Shown: positions 22,825 through 33,881, numbered from the stretch's first letter. The stretch: 64,000 bases of DNA from Luteipulveratus mongoliensis (GCF_001190945.1 NZ_CP011112.1:3038001-3102000), one strand, 5' to 3'. Numbers and translations: made by a program. The notes: generated from the letters alone by a model not told the origin.

Positions 22825-23649
22825 TCAGGACAGCAGGTGCTCGATCCACGCGGTGAGCCGCTGCCTCAGCACCGTCGCCGTGAGATCGGTTCGGCCGATG
22901 CCGTGATAGTTCGGTGCCCAGGTCTCGACCGCGTCTTCGGCGTGAGCGGCAGCGTGGACGTCCCAGTCGTGCATGTCAGGGAGCGATGTCCCAGCCCGTC
23001 GCTCGTACTCCTCCAAGAAGACCTGCGCGGCTGCCGGTGACCCGAGCAGGACGAGGTCCTGTCGTGCCCAGGCCACATCGGCCCCGCGCGGTGCCTGACG
23101 CGCACCCGACCAGTCGACGAGACCGGTGAGCACGGGCCCCTCCCACAGTGCGTTGCCGCACCAGAAGTCGTGATGGGTCAGCACGGTCTCGTCGCGACTC
23201 AGCCGCGGCCAAAAGCCTTGCGCCGCAAGGGCGGCCGGTCCTGACCCGGTCGGGGGCGCGGCGGGAGCGGCGCGCAGGCCGTCACCGCTCAGCTGATGAA
23301 CGCGCGCGAGTGCGGCCGCCATCTGGGTGGCCAACGTCTCGGCAGGCAGCACGGGCGACGGGTGAGATCCCGCTACCCGGCTGGTGACGATGACCGGCCG
23401 GTCTCCGTCGAGTGCGTACGAGACGAGGTGCGGCACAAGATCACCCAAGGGCCCCAGGCGGCCGAGCACCTCGACCTCGCGGGCGACAGCCTGGTCGCCG
23501 CGGGGGAACGCCCGGATCACGTAGTGCTCATCCCCGTCGTGAGCAGCCACCGTCATCGCGTGCTCGCCACCGTGCAGGACGGTCGCCCCATGCAGCGGTC
23601 GGCCGAGCAGGCCGGCCGCTTCGGCCACCAGGTCCTGTGCTGCCGTCAT
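22825..23649 (-). CDS. Aminoglycoside-phosphotransferase-fold kinase, substrate unknown
   Basis: 274-residue protein of the APH/choline-kinase fold. Seen: VIRAFPRG with following REVEVLGRLG (nucleotide-binding lobe), the catalytic loop TVLTHHDFWCGNALW (Brenner HxD....N) and GLVDWSGARQAPRGADVAW with the metal-binding Asp. Members phosphorylate small molecules and are often mis-called resistance genes; nothing here shows an antibiotic substrate. It begins 3 nt after ctaA, so it is co-transcribed with it and could act on something connected to haem or respiratory metabolism (inference). Confidence 0.8.
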   Translation of the reverse strand: MTAAQDLVAEAAGLLGRPLHGATVLHGGEHAMTVAAHDGDEHYVIRAFPRGDQAVAREVEVLGRLGPLGDLVPHLVSYALDGDRPVIVTSRVAGSHPSPVLPAETLATQMAAALARVHQLSGDGLRAAPAAPPTGSGPAALAAQGFWPRLSRDETVLTHHDFWCGNALWEGPVLTGLVDWSGARQAPRGADVAWARQDLVLLGSPAAAQVFLEEYERRAGTSLPDMHDWDVHAAAHAEDAVETWAPNYHGIGRTDLTATVLRQRLTAWIEHLLS

Positions 23650-23652
23650 CGC

Positions 23653-24567
23653 TCAGCCGCTCTGTGCGGCTGGGCGGTGGCGGAGGCTGAGGATGCCCCA
23701 GGTCGTGGCGATCACCAGCAGTGAGGCGCCGAGCATGTGCACCAGCACGATCACCCACGGCAGACCGGTGAAGTACTGCGTGTAGCCGACCAGACCCTGC
23801 GCAAGCGTGACGCCGAGCACCACTGCCCAAGCGCGCCGGGCAACCTGATCCTCGCTGGTCAGGCGTACGGCGATGAGCACCGCGACAACGAGGCCGACGA
23901 AGAGCATCACCGTGTCGGCGTGCAGCCAGGAGATCGTCCGTGAGTCGATGTCGAGGCGAGCCGGTTGGTCGGCGTCGCCGGAGTGTGGCCCGGACCCGGT
24001 GACGAGTGTCCCCAGCACGAGGATGACCGCGGCGAGCGCACCGACGACGTACGACACGAGGCGGACCTCGCGGCGTACGACGGGGACGGCCTGGCCATCG
24101 CCCTCTCGTTCGCGCCAGACGAGCCAGGCCGAGGCCATCACCAGCAGCATCGAGGCCAGCAGGTGGGCGGCGACGATGGCCGGGTTGAGATCCATGTGGA
24201 CCGTGATCCCGCCGACGATCGCTTGAATGCCAACGCCCAGCAGTACCAAGGCGATCGGCAGTCGAAGACCCTTGCGATGAGGAGCCCAGCGCCAGGTGGC
24301 GACGAGTAGCGCGATAGCGACACCGCCGACCAGGGACGTCAGAGTCCGGTTGCCGAACTCGATGTAGGTGTGGATGCCCAAGGCGTCGTGCCGGTCCGGC
24401 GTCAACGATGCATCGGTGCAGCGCGGCCAGGTCGGGCATCCGAGCCCGCTGCCCGTCAGCCGGACCAGCCCTCCCGTGACGACGATCAGGACCTCGACCG
24501 CGAGGTTCAACCAGAACAGCCGCCGCAGCCAGGGGTTCGTCGCACGGTCAGTGGGGGAGGGGAGCAC
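23653..24567 (-). CDS. ctaA: Haem A synthase (COX15/CtaA family)
   Basis: Membrane monooxygenase that oxidises the C8 methyl of haem O. The 304-residue protein has about eight hydrophobic helices and the haem-ligand histidines in HTYIEFGNR, HMDLNPAIVAAH, WLHADTVML and VHMLGASLL. An extracytoplasmic Cys pair is in GSGLGCPTWPRCT. The GTG start is preceded 6 nt upstream by TACCCT, suggesting a leaderless mRNA. Together with ctaB it makes haem A for an aa3 oxidase encoded elsewhere. Confidence 0.93.
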   Translation of the reverse strand: MLPSPTDRATNPWLRRLFWLNLAVEVLIVVTGGLVRLTGSGLGCPTWPRCTDASLTPDRHDALGIHTYIEFGNRTLTSLVGGVAIALLVATWRWAPHRKGLRLPIALVLLGVGIQAIVGGITVHMDLNPAIVAAHLLASMLLVMASAWLVWREREGDGQAVPVVRREVRLVSYVVGALAAVILVLGTLVTGSGPHSGDADQPARLDIDSRTISWLHADTVMLFVGLVVAVLIAVRLTSEDQVARRAWAVVLGVTLAQGLVGYTQYFTGLPWVIVLVHMLGASLLVIATTWGILSLRHRPAAQSG

Positions 24568-24573
24568 CCCAAG

Positions 24574-24579
24574 AGGGTA
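24574..24579 (-). promoter_or_regulatory. -10 box of ctaA (leaderless)
   Basis: TACCCT on the minus strand is followed by CTTGGG (6 nt) and the GTG at 24567. No Shine-Dalgarno is present. Confidence 0.4.
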
Positions 24580-24600
24580 GGTGCGCGGTGTGGCAGCGGG

Positions 24601-25359
24601 TCAGTCGGCCCAGCGGAATGTCCGGGCGAGCAGAGTCGACCCGGCGAGCGCCCAGACCAGCAGGACCATGAGCGGCAGCCATGCCGATCCGGAGCCGGCG
24701 AGTGCGGCACGCAGACCGTCGCCGAGCGCACCGGACGGCAGCAGGCGTACGACCCCGCCGACGCTCGCGGGCAGCTCACCGGTGGGGACGATGAGTCCAC
24801 CACCGACCAGCAGCAGGACCCAGATCAGGTTGGCGAGAGCGAGGACGCCTTCGGACCGGAGTGCGCCGGCCAGCAGCAGGGCAAGAGCAACGAACGCCCA
24901 GGCCGCCAGGGCGATGACGACCAGTGCCAGCAGAACGCCGCCCCAGTGCGGGTGCCAGCCGAGGATCAGCCCCAGCGCACCGAGCAGCACCACCTGGACG
25001 GCGATGACGGACAGCACCGCGATGGCCTTGCCTGCCAGCAGACCCTTGGGACCAAGTGGCGTCACGCCGAGAAGTCGGAGCAGGCCGTAGCGGCGGTCGA
25101 AGCCGGTGGCGATGGCCTGCCCGGTGAAAGCCGTGGAGACGACAGCCAAGGCGAGGACGCCCGGGACAGCGAGGTCGATGCGGCGCCCAGCGCCCAGGTC
25201 GGGGACGTCCGTGGCGGACAGCCCGATGAGGGCGAGCGCCGGGAGCAGGACCGATACGAGCAGCTGCTCACCGTTGGTGAGGACGGTGCGGGTCTCGAAC
25301 GCCGCCTGCGCGCGCACGCGAGCACTCTGGGGTGCGGCGGTCATGGACTGAGAGCTCAC
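24601..25359 (-). CDS. ABC-2 type transporter permease
   Basis: 252-residue membrane protein with about six hydrophobic segments, start GTG at 25359 overlapping the stop of the ATPase gene (GTGA), so the two form one exporter. The sequence is the ABC-2 permease type (TAFTGQAIATGFDRRYGLLRLLGVTPLG is the cytoplasmic loop region). Such pairs are conserved between ctaA and sufR in actinobacteria. The substrate is unknown; an envelope or haem-linked role is only suggested by context. Confidence 0.85.
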   Translation of the reverse strand: MSSQSMTAAPQSARVRAQAAFETRTVLTNGEQLLVSVLLPALALIGLSATDVPDLGAGRRIDLAVPGVLALAVVSTAFTGQAIATGFDRRYGLLRLLGVTPLGPKGLLAGKAIAVLSVIAVQVVLLGALGLILGWHPHWGGVLLALVVIALAAWAFVALALLLAGALRSEGVLALANLIWVLLLVGGGLIVPTGELPASVGGVVRLLPSGALGDGLRAALAGSGSAWLPLMVLLVWALAGSTLLARTFRWAD

Positions 25360-26063
25360 CGGACGTCCTCCGTCAGGGAGAAGTAGCTCTCCTCGAGTCC
25401 GCGGCCGCCGGCCACGTCATCGACCGTGCCATCGGCGACGACCCGGCCACGTGCCACGACCACGACACGGTCGGCCACTCGTTCGGCCTCCTCGAACGAG
25501 TGGGTCGTGACGACGACAGTGGTGCCGGTCTCACGGGTCTCGCGGATCAGTGACCACACGTCGCGACGCGCGTGGGGATCCAGGCCCGCTGTCGGTTCGT
25601 CGAGGAACAGCACCTGCGGCCGACCGACGAGCGCAGCAGCGAGGGCGACCCGCTGGCGCTGGCCGCCGGAGAGCCGGCGCATCGTCGTACGGTCGAAGTC
25701 GCCGATACCGAGTCGCTGCACGAGTGTTGGGACGTCTGCCGGGTGGGCGTACATCCGGGAGAGGTGGGTGAGCAGCCGACTCGGTCGGGTGCCGCCGGGC
25801 AGCCCGCCGTCCTGCAGCATGACGCCCACGCGGGCGCGATGCTCGGCGCAGGCGTGCCACGGATCCTCGCCGAGCACCCGGACGGTGCCCTCGGCCGGGC
25901 GACGCAGACCTTCGGCCATCTCGACCATGGTCGTCTTGCCGGCACCGTTGGGGCCGAGGATCGCGGTGACCTCGCCAGCGCGCGCCGACCACGTCATCCC
26001 GGCCAGTGCCTGCGTGCTGCCATACCGGTGGCGCAGGTCGCGCACAACAACGGTCTCAGTCAC
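25356..26063 (-). CDS. ABC exporter ATP-binding protein
   Basis: 235-residue ATPase: Walker A GPNGAGKTT, Q-loop VMLQDGG, signature RLSGGQRQRVALA, Walker B VLFLDEPTAGLDP and the switch His in VVVTTHSFEE. It is a CcmA/DrrA-type subunit paired with the following permease gene. The start is GTG at 26063; a TAGAAT box lies 8 nt upstream, which excludes the long upstream extension of the frame. Confidence 0.92.
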   Translation of the reverse strand: MTETVVVRDLRHRYGSTQALAGMTWSARAGEVTAILGPNGAGKTTMVEMAEGLRRPAEGTVRVLGEDPWHACAEHRARVGVMLQDGGLPGGTRPSRLLTHLSRMYAHPADVPTLVQRLGIGDFDRTTMRRLSGGQRQRVALAAALVGRPQVLFLDEPTAGLDPHARRDVWSLIRETRETGTTVVVTTHSFEEAERVADRVVVVARGRVVADGTVDDVAGGRGLEESYFSLTEDVR

Positions 26064-26071
26064 GACTGGCG

Positions 26072-26077
26072 ATTCTA
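26072..26077 (-). promoter_or_regulatory. -10 box of the ABC exporter operon
   Basis: TAGAAT on the minus strand (one mismatch to TATAAT) ends 8 nt before the GTG at 26063, implying a leaderless or nearly leaderless mRNA. Confidence 0.45.
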
Positions 26078-26226
26078 CGTTGCCGTGCACCGGCTGCCGA
26101 CCGGGCTCGCGGGTCGGTCTCTCATGCGTCTGTTCGGCGACACACCTAGCGTTGTCCTGCCGGTCGTCGCAGAATGGCAGAGGCGGGGTCTCCCGTCCGT
26201 GGGGGACGTCAAAGGGGATGGACCAG

Positions 26227-27408
26227 ATGAGCAGCAGGTCGGTCAGTGCTGTCCGTGTCGTACGCCGTTCAGCGGTCGTCGTCGGAACCGCTGGGATGGT
26301 GGTCGTTCTGGCTGCGCAGCCTGCGCTCGCCCGTCCGCCGGCCGCCCTGCCGGCCACGACACCGGGGTGCCGAGCCAACGCCGTGCTGCACACCCTGTCC
26401 TTGGAGAAGCAGCTCGGCCAGCTCTTCATGGTGGGCACTCCGGCCACCTCAGCGAGCTCGACCCTGCTCGGCCAGATCTCGACCTATCACGTCGGCAACG
26501 TGATGCTGACCGGACGGAGCACTGCCGGCGTCACCGCGACCAAGAGCGTCACGTCCGCGTTGCAGACGCGCGCGAGCAGCGCCGGCCTCCCCAAGCTGCT
26601 CGTCGCAACAGATCAGGAGGGTGGCAACGTCCAGGTGCTGCGCGGCTCGGGCTTCAGCACCATGCCGACCGCCGTCACTCAAGGGACCTGGTCCACGACG
26701 ACACTGCGCAGCAATGCGACGACCTGGGCCAACCAGCTGAAGTCCGCGGGGATCAACATGAACCTCGCTCCGGTCATGGACACGGTGCCGAGCAGCTCCT
26801 ACGACAACCCGCCGATCGGCAACTACGACCGCAACTACGGCTACTCCTCGTCGGTCGTCTCGGCCAAGGGCGGCGCGTTCCTGGCAGGTATGCGCTCGGT
26901 CGGAGTCCAGACCGCGGCCAAGCACTTCCCGGGGCTCGGGATGGTGCACCAGAACACCGACACCACGAGCGTCGTACGGGACACCTCCATCGGCAAGGGC
27001 AACGCCTACATCAACCCGTTCTCCAGCGCGATCGCCGGCCACACCGATCACGTGATGATGTCGTCGGCGTACTACAACCTGATCGACCGCAACAACCCGG
27101 CCGTGTTCTCCAACATCGTGATGACCTACCTGCGCTCCGGGCTGGGCTTCCCGGGCGTGATCATGACCGACGACATCGGCAACGCCAAGGCGGTGCAGGC
27201 CTGGTCGCCGGGCACGCGCGCCTACCGATTCATCGGCAACGGCGGTGACCTGATCCTGACGGTCAACCCGTCGGTGCTGCCCGCGATGTACAACGCGATG
27301 CTGAGCCAGGCGCACAGCAACACGTTCATCAAGAACCGCATCTGGAGCTCGGCGTACCGGGTCCTGCTGGCCAAGGAAAGGATCGGTCTGCTCGGCCCTG
27401 CATGCTGA
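26227..27408 (+). CDS. Secreted glycoside hydrolase family 3 protein (NagZ-like)
   Basis: 393-residue exported protein: basic start, hydrophobic VVVGTAGMVVVLAAQPALA with an Ala-rich signal peptidase site near residue 38, then one GH3 (alpha/beta)8 domain. Family landmarks are ATDQEGGNVQVL, LAPVMDTVP, AAKHFPGLG, VMMSSAYYN and GVIMTDDIGNAKAV, where the nucleophile would be in the Asp pair 315-316. The Asp-Ser-His general-acid site of NagZ (KHFPGHGxxxxDSH) is replaced by KHFPGLGMVHQNTD, so beta-N-acetylglucosaminidase activity is uncertain. The ATG at 26227 is chosen because AAAGGGG at 26211-26217 is too close to the ATG at 26218. It has no C-terminal GH3 domain. Confidence 0.85.
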   Translation: MSSRSVSAVRVVRRSAVVVGTAGMVVVLAAQPALARPPAALPATTPGCRANAVLHTLSLEKQLGQLFMVGTPATSASSTLLGQISTYHVGNVMLTGRSTAGVTATKSVTSALQTRASSAGLPKLLVATDQEGGNVQVLRGSGFSTMPTAVTQGTWSTTTLRSNATTWANQLKSAGINMNLAPVMDTVPSSSYDNPPIGNYDRNYGYSSSVVSAKGGAFLAGMRSVGVQTAAKHFPGLGMVHQNTDTTSVVRDTSIGKGNAYINPFSSAIAGHTDHVMMSSAYYNLIDRNNPAVFSNIVMTYLRSGLGFPGVIMTDDIGNAKAVQAWSPGTRAYRFIGNGGDLILTVNPSVLPAMYNAMLSQAHSNTFIKNRIWSSAYRVLLAKERIGLLGPAC

Positions 27409-27410
27409 GC

Positions 27411-27471
27411 GACGCGGCGACGATGCCGGACCGGGGGAGCCTGCGACCACGGCCGGAGGAGAAGCCTCGTC
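27411..27471 (+). repeat. Dispersed 61-bp palindromic element, copy 2
   Basis: Reads GACGCGG, CGACGATG, CCGGACCGGG, loop GGAGCCTGCGAC, CACGGCCGG, AGGAGAAG, CCTCGTC. Outer stem 6/7, inner stem 8/9. It starts 2 nt after the GH3 stop codon in the same orientation. The next 12 nt (CAGAAGGTTCAG) are also shared with copy 3 in serB, so similarity between these two extends past the hairpin. Confidence 0.85.
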
Positions 27472-27490
27472 CAGAAGGTTCAGGGACCGG

Positions 27491-27545
27491 TTAGGTGAGC
27501 CTTCGTAGAGGCCTCCCAGGCAATTAGGTCACACTGATGTTGTGA
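27491..27545 (+). promoter_or_regulatory. Candidate control region of the suf operon
   Basis: Two direct TTAGGT hexamers lie at 27491-27496 and 27524-27529; the first continues TTAGGTGAGCCT, 10 of 12 matching the left half of the DtxR/IdeR iron box. A perfect inverted repeat TCACA-N7-TGTGA (27529-27545) overlaps the GTG at 27542 and could be the operator for SufR itself. Both assignments are motif matches; no regulator gene of the DtxR type is in the window. Confidence 0.35.
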
Positions 27546-28315
27546 TTTTCGCGCGTGACACCTCGCCGTCGATGGGCCCCCGGCCTACCGGCGATGGGTC
27601 GGCGCAACCTCAGGCCCTGGAGACCGGCACCCGCGAGCGCGTCAAGCAGACGGTCTCGGAGCACGGACCCATCACTGCGGCCGAGCTCGCCCAGCGCCTC
27701 GGACTGACTCCGGCCGCCGTCCGCCGCCACCTGGACTGCCTGGCTGACGCCGGTCTGCTGGAGGAGCACGAGAAGGCCCCGACCGAGGCTCGCCGCCGCG
27801 GTCGTCCGGCCCGGGCGTACGTCCTGACGGAGGCCGGTCACGCCGACCTGCGTGAGGACTACGACACGTTGGCTGCCGACGTGCTGCGCTTCCTGGCCGA
27901 GCACGCCGGGCCAGGTGCCGTGACGGCCTACGCGCAGCAGCGGGCCCGCGAGGTCGCCGAGCGCCTCGCCCGCGACATGGCCGACGCCGGTGATGACCTG
28001 CAGAGCCGCACCGAGGCGCTGGCCGCCGGGCTGCGTCGCGAGGGCTACGCCGCGTCGATGCGTCCGGTCGCGGCAGGCACACCTCTCGCGGGGCTGCAGC
28101 TGTGCCAGGGTCACTGCCCGGTCCGCGACGTGGCGGCGCAGTTCCCGCAGCTGTGCGAGGCCGAGGCGGAAATGTTCTCCGACCTCCTCGGCGTTCACGT
28201 CCAGAGACTCGCCTCGCTCGCGCACGGCGACCACGTCTGTACGACTTTCGTGCCCCTCCCTGAGGTGCGCACGACAAAGACCTCTCCCGACACCTCAGAA
28301 AGGGATCCCCGATGA
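27542..28315 (+). CDS. sufR: Fe-S cluster-binding transcriptional repressor SufR
   Basis: Winged-helix regulator of 257 residues at the head of the suf operon. The DNA-binding domain is at about 43-77 ([24 protein letters not shown]). Cysteines for the Fe-S cluster are in the C-terminal part: Cys188, Cys192 ([10 protein letters not shown]), Cys205 and Cys233. In cyanobacteria and mycobacteria SufR with its cluster represses suf, and loss of the cluster derepresses. Start: GTG 27542 gives the longest product; ATG 27572 is an alternative and would free the TCACA-N7-TGTGA palindrome to act upstream of the coding region. It overlaps sufB by 4 nt. Confidence 0.9.
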   Translation: MIFARDTSPSMGPRPTGDGSAQPQALETGTRERVKQTVSEHGPITAAELAQRLGLTPAAVRRHLDCLADAGLLEEHEKAPTEARRRGRPARAYVLTEAGHADLREDYDTLAADVLRFLAEHAGPGAVTAYAQQRAREVAERLARDMADAGDDLQSRTEALAAGLRREGYAASMRPVAAGTPLAGLQLCQGHCPVRDVAAQFPQLCEAEAEMFSDLLGVHVQRLASLAHGDHVCTTFVPLPEVRTTKTSPDTSERDPR

Positions 28316-29730
28316 GCACCATCGAAGAGCTCAACCCAGGGCTGAAGGACATCGGCACCTACGAGTTCGGCTGGGCCGACAGCGACACTGCTGGAGCCAC
28401 CGCACAGCGCGGTCTGTCGGACGCGGTCGTCAACAACATCTCCGGTCTCAAGAGCGAGCCCGAGTGGATGTCGAAGATGCGCCTGAAGGCCCTGCGGCTG
28501 TTCGACAAGAAGCCCATGCCCAACTGGGGCAGCGACCTCACCGGGATCGACTTCCAGAACATCAAGTACTTCGTGCGCTCGAGCGAGAAGCAGGCCACGA
28601 GCTGGGAAGAGCTGCCCGAGGACATCAAGAACACCTACGACAAGCTCGGCATCCCCGAGGCGGAGAAGCAGCGCCTGGTCGCCGGTGTCGCAGCGCAGTA
28701 CGAGTCCGAGGTCGTCTACCACTCGATCCGCGAGGACCTCGAGCAGAAGGGCGTCATCTTCGTCGACACCGACACGGGTCTGCGCGAGCACGAGGAGCTC
28801 TTCAAGGAGTACTTCGGCTCGGTCATCCCGCCCGGTGACAACAAGTTCGCCGCGCTCAACACCGCTGTGTGGTCGGGCGGCTCGTTCATCTACGTCCCGC
28901 CGGGTGTCCACGTCGACATCCCGCTGCAGGCCTACTTCCGGATCAACACCGAGAACATGGGCCAGTTCGAGCGGACGCTGATCATCGCCGACGAGGGCTC
29001 CTACGTGCACTACGTCGAGGGCTGCACCGCTCCGATCTACAAGTCGGACTCGCTGCACTCGGCCGTCGTCGAGATCATCGTCAAGAAGAACGCCCGCGTC
29101 CGCTACACGACCATCCAGAACTGGTCCAACAACGTCTACAACCTGGTGACCAAGCGCGCCACGTGCGACGAGGGCGCGACCATGGAGTGGATCGACGGCA
29201 ACATCGGGTCCAAGGTCACCATGAAGTACCCCGCCGTCTTCCTGCTGGGCGAGCACGCCCGCGGTGAGACGTTGTCGATCGCCTTCGCGGGCGAGGGTCA
29301 GCACCAGGACGCCGGCTCCAAGATGGTGCACGCCGCGCCCAACACCAGCTCGACCATCGTGAGCAAGTCGGTGGCGCGTGGTGGCGGCCGTACGTCCTAC
29401 CGCGGCCTGGTCCAGATCCTCGAGGGAGCCCACGGCTCCAAGTCCAGCGTCGTGTGCGACGCGCTGCTGGTCGACCAGATCAGCCGCTCGGACACCTATC
29501 CCTACGTCGATGTCCGCGAGGACGACGTGCAGATGGGCCACGAAGCAACCGTGTCCAAGGTCAGCGAGGACCAGCTGTTCTACCTGCGCTCCCGCGGGCT
29601 GTCGGAGGAGGAGGCCATGGCGATGATCGTGCGCGGCTTCGTCGAGCCGATCGCCCGTGAGCTGCCCATGGAGTACGCCCTCGAGCTGAACCGCCTCATC
29701 GAGCTGCAGATGGAAGGAGCCGTCGGCTGA
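28312..29730 (+). CDS. sufB: Fe-S cluster assembly scaffold subunit SufB
   Basis: Part of the SufBC2D scaffold on which clusters are built. The 472-residue length is normal and the sequence is strongly conserved: [51 protein letters not shown], and the C-terminal [13 protein letters not shown] and [17 protein letters not shown]. Cys in AVVCDALL and EGCTAP regions match the conserved set. ATGA overlap with sufR. Confidence 0.98.
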   Translation: MSTIEELNPGLKDIGTYEFGWADSDTAGATAQRGLSDAVVNNISGLKSEPEWMSKMRLKALRLFDKKPMPNWGSDLTGIDFQNIKYFVRSSEKQATSWEELPEDIKNTYDKLGIPEAEKQRLVAGVAAQYESEVVYHSIREDLEQKGVIFVDTDTGLREHEELFKEYFGSVIPPGDNKFAALNTAVWSGGSFIYVPPGVHVDIPLQAYFRINTENMGQFERTLIIADEGSYVHYVEGCTAPIYKSDSLHSAVVEIIVKKNARVRYTTIQNWSNNVYNLVTKRATCDEGATMEWIDGNIGSKVTMKYPAVFLLGEHARGETLSIAFAGEGQHQDAGSKMVHAAPNTSSTIVSKSVARGGGRTSYRGLVQILEGAHGSKSSVVCDALLVDQISRSDTYPYVDVREDDVQMGHEATVSKVSEDQLFYLRSRGLSEEEAMAMIVRGFVEPIARELPMEYALELNRLIELQMEGAVG

Positions 29731-30929
29731 TGACCCTGCTGACGCCCGAAGCCAAGACCCACATCGACCCAGCCGCAGCTGCATCCGGGGCTTTCATCCC
29801 GGATCAGTCGCGCGCCGAGCGCCCCACGTCATTCGACGTGGGTGCGTTCCCGGTGCCCAGCGGCCGCGAGGAGGAGTGGCGCTTCACCCCGGTGGACCGA
29901 CTGAGTGGTCTGTTCTCCGACGAACCCACGGACGACCGTGGTGACGATGTTGCTGCTGCGTTCGACGTGTCCGGGGTCGAGGCCCTGATGGGCCCGTCGC
30001 TCGCACCCGGTCAGGCACCGCGTGGCACCGTGCTGACGCCCGGTGACCGTGGTGCGGCTGTCGCCTCCGCCAACACCAAGGAGGCGCTGTACGTCCGCCT
30101 CGCCGCCGAGCAGGAGTACGCCCAGCCGTTGCGCGTCAACGTGCACGGCAACGGTGCCGGACGGCGCAGCAACGCCCACTACGTGCTCGAGGCCGGCCAC
30201 CACAGCAAGGGCCTGGTGATCCTGGACCACACGGGTTCGGCCGACCACACCGGCAACCTCGAGGTCATCGTCGGCGATGGCGCCAACCTGACCGTGGTCT
30301 CGCTCCAGCGCTGGGACGACGACGCCAACCACCTCGGGCAGCACGACGCTGTCGTGGGCCGCGATGCGGCGTACCGGCACATCGTGGTCACCCTCGGTGG
30401 CGGCATCGTGCGCATCAACACCAACGTCAAGTACGCCGGCCCGGGCGGCGAGGCCACCCTGCTCGGCGTCTACTTCGCCGACGCCGGCCAGCACCTCGAG
30501 CACCGCTCGTTCGTCGACCACAACGCGCCGCACTGCACCTCGCTGGTGACCTACAAGGGCGCGCTGCAGGGCGAGTCGGCTCACACGGTCTGGGTGGGCG
30601 ACGTGCTGATCCGCGCCGAGGCCGAGGGGATCGAGACCTACGAGCTCAACCGCAACCTGGTGCTCACCGATGGCGCGCGCGCCGACTCGGTGCCCAACCT
30701 GGAGATCGAGACCGGCGAGATCGCCGGTGCTGGCCACGCGTCCTCGACCGGACGGTTCGACGACGAGCAGCTGTTCTACCTGATGGCTCGCGGTATCCCC
30801 GAGGAGGATGCGCGCCGCCTCGTCGTGCGCGGGTTCTTCGCCGATGTCGTCAGCAAGATCGGCGTGCCGGAGATCGTGGACACCGTCATGGAGGCGATCG
30901 AGCTCGAACTGGCCCAGGCCGGTGAGTGA
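29730..30929 (+). CDS. sufD: Fe-S cluster assembly scaffold subunit SufD
   Basis: 399-residue beta-helix partner of SufB. Seen: REEEWRFTPVDRL, the beta-helix region GVYFADAGQHLEHRSFVDH, and the shared C-terminal signature QLFYLMARGIPEEDARRLVVRGFFADV. It starts with ATG inside the sufB stop (TGATG). Confidence 0.97.
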   Translation: MTLLTPEAKTHIDPAAAASGAFIPDQSRAERPTSFDVGAFPVPSGREEEWRFTPVDRLSGLFSDEPTDDRGDDVAAAFDVSGVEALMGPSLAPGQAPRGTVLTPGDRGAAVASANTKEALYVRLAAEQEYAQPLRVNVHGNGAGRRSNAHYVLEAGHHSKGLVILDHTGSADHTGNLEVIVGDGANLTVVSLQRWDDDANHLGQHDAVVGRDAAYRHIVVTLGGGIVRINTNVKYAGPGGEATLLGVYFADAGQHLEHRSFVDHNAPHCTSLVTYKGALQGESAHTVWVGDVLIRAEAEGIETYELNRNLVLTDGARADSVPNLEIETGEIAGAGHASSTGRFDDEQLFYLMARGIPEEDARRLVVRGFFADVVSKIGVPEIVDTVMEAIELELAQAGE

Positions 30930-30930
30930 G

Positions 30931-31278
30931 ATGACCGTCGACACCCAGGGTTTCGTCCGGGTCTGTGCCCGCGCAGAGCTGCCCGCCAAGGAAGGCGCAG
31001 CCCTCGCCGACATCGAGGGTCAGCGGGTCGCGATCGTCGTCGACTCCGACGGTGCGGTCCACGCCGTCGACGACACCTGCAGCCACGCCAACGTCTCCCT
31101 GTCCGAGGGCGAGATCGACGGCTGCACCATCGAGTGCTGGCTGCACGGCTCGCGCTTCGACCTCCGGACCGGTGAGCCCACCGGTCTCCCCGCGACCCAG
31201 CCGGTCGCGGTCTACCCCGTTCGGGTCGAGGGAGACGACGTCTTCGTCTCCACGACCCCTCAGACCCCAACGAACTGA
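30931..31278 (+). CDS. Rieske-type (2Fe-2S) ferredoxin of the suf operon
   Basis: 115-residue soluble Rieske protein with ligands CSH (in DDTCSHANVSL) and CWLHG; no membrane anchor and no disulphide cysteines, so of the low-potential NirD/BphF type. It starts 1 nt after sufD. This gene is a constant member of actinobacterial suf operons and may supply electrons for assembly; that role is inferred. An in-frame upstream extension from 30808 lies in sufD and is rejected. Confidence 0.92.
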   Translation: MTVDTQGFVRVCARAELPAKEGAALADIEGQRVAIVVDSDGAVHAVDDTCSHANVSLSEGEIDGCTIECWLHGSRFDLRTGEPTGLPATQPVAVYPVRVEGDDVFVSTTPQTPTN

Positions 31279-31292
31279 AGGACCGAAAACAC

Positions 31293-33412
<2,120 letters not shown>

Positions 33413-33413
33413 C

Positions 33414-33881
33414 ATGGACCTGTACCAGGAGCTCATCCTCGAGCACTCGAAGCGGCCCCAGCACGCGGGCCTGCGCGAGCCGTTCGACGCGGAGACCCAC
33501 CACGTCAACACCACCTGCGGCGACGAGGTGACCCTGCGCGTCCACCTCGACGGGGACAGGGTGACCGACGTGTCGTACGACGCGCTCGGCTGCTCCATCT
33601 CCGTCGCCTCGACGTCCGTCCTGGCCGAGGAGGTCATCGGGCACACGGTGGCCGAGGCGCTCGAGACCTACGGCGCGATGCGCACGATGCTGACCAGCAA
33701 GGGCCAGGACCGGGGCGACGAGGAGCAGATCGGCGACGGCGTCGCCTTCGCGGGAGTCGCCAAGTATCCCGCCCGCGTGAAGTGTGCTCTGCTGTCATGG
33801 AGCGCCTTCACCGACGCGCTGGTGCGAGCCGGCGCCACCATTTCTACGGACCACACTCAACCTGTCGGGAGCACGCGATGA
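33414..33881 (+). CDS. sufU: Zinc-dependent sulfur acceptor SufU
   Basis: 155-residue SufU that accepts persulfide sulfur from SufS by zinc-ligand exchange. The four expected ligands are seen: Cys35 and Asp37 (NTTCGDE), Cys60 (ALGCSIS) and Cys124 (RVKCALLSW). The insertion between Cys60 and Cys124 distinguishes SufU from IscU. It starts 1 nt after sufS; ATGA overlap with the next gene. Confidence 0.96.
   Translation: MDLYQELILEHSKRPQHAGLREPFDAETHHVNTTCGDEVTLRVHLDGDRVTDVSYDALGCSISVASTSVLAEEVIGHTVAEALETYGAMRTMLTSKGQDRGDEEQIGDGVAFAGVAKYPARVKCALLSWSAFTDALVRAGATISTDHTQPVGSTR

Noticed and set aside
22825-23649. Antibiotic resistance gene (aminoglycoside phosphotransferase)
   Set aside because: Only the general kinase fold is supported; gene context is haem A synthesis and the fold covers many housekeeping kinases.
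24370-25386. A 338-codon plus-strand frame opposite ctaA and the ABC permease
   Set aside because: Product is Gln/Arg/Gly/Asp-rich without any motif; the minus strand encodes two clear membrane proteins.
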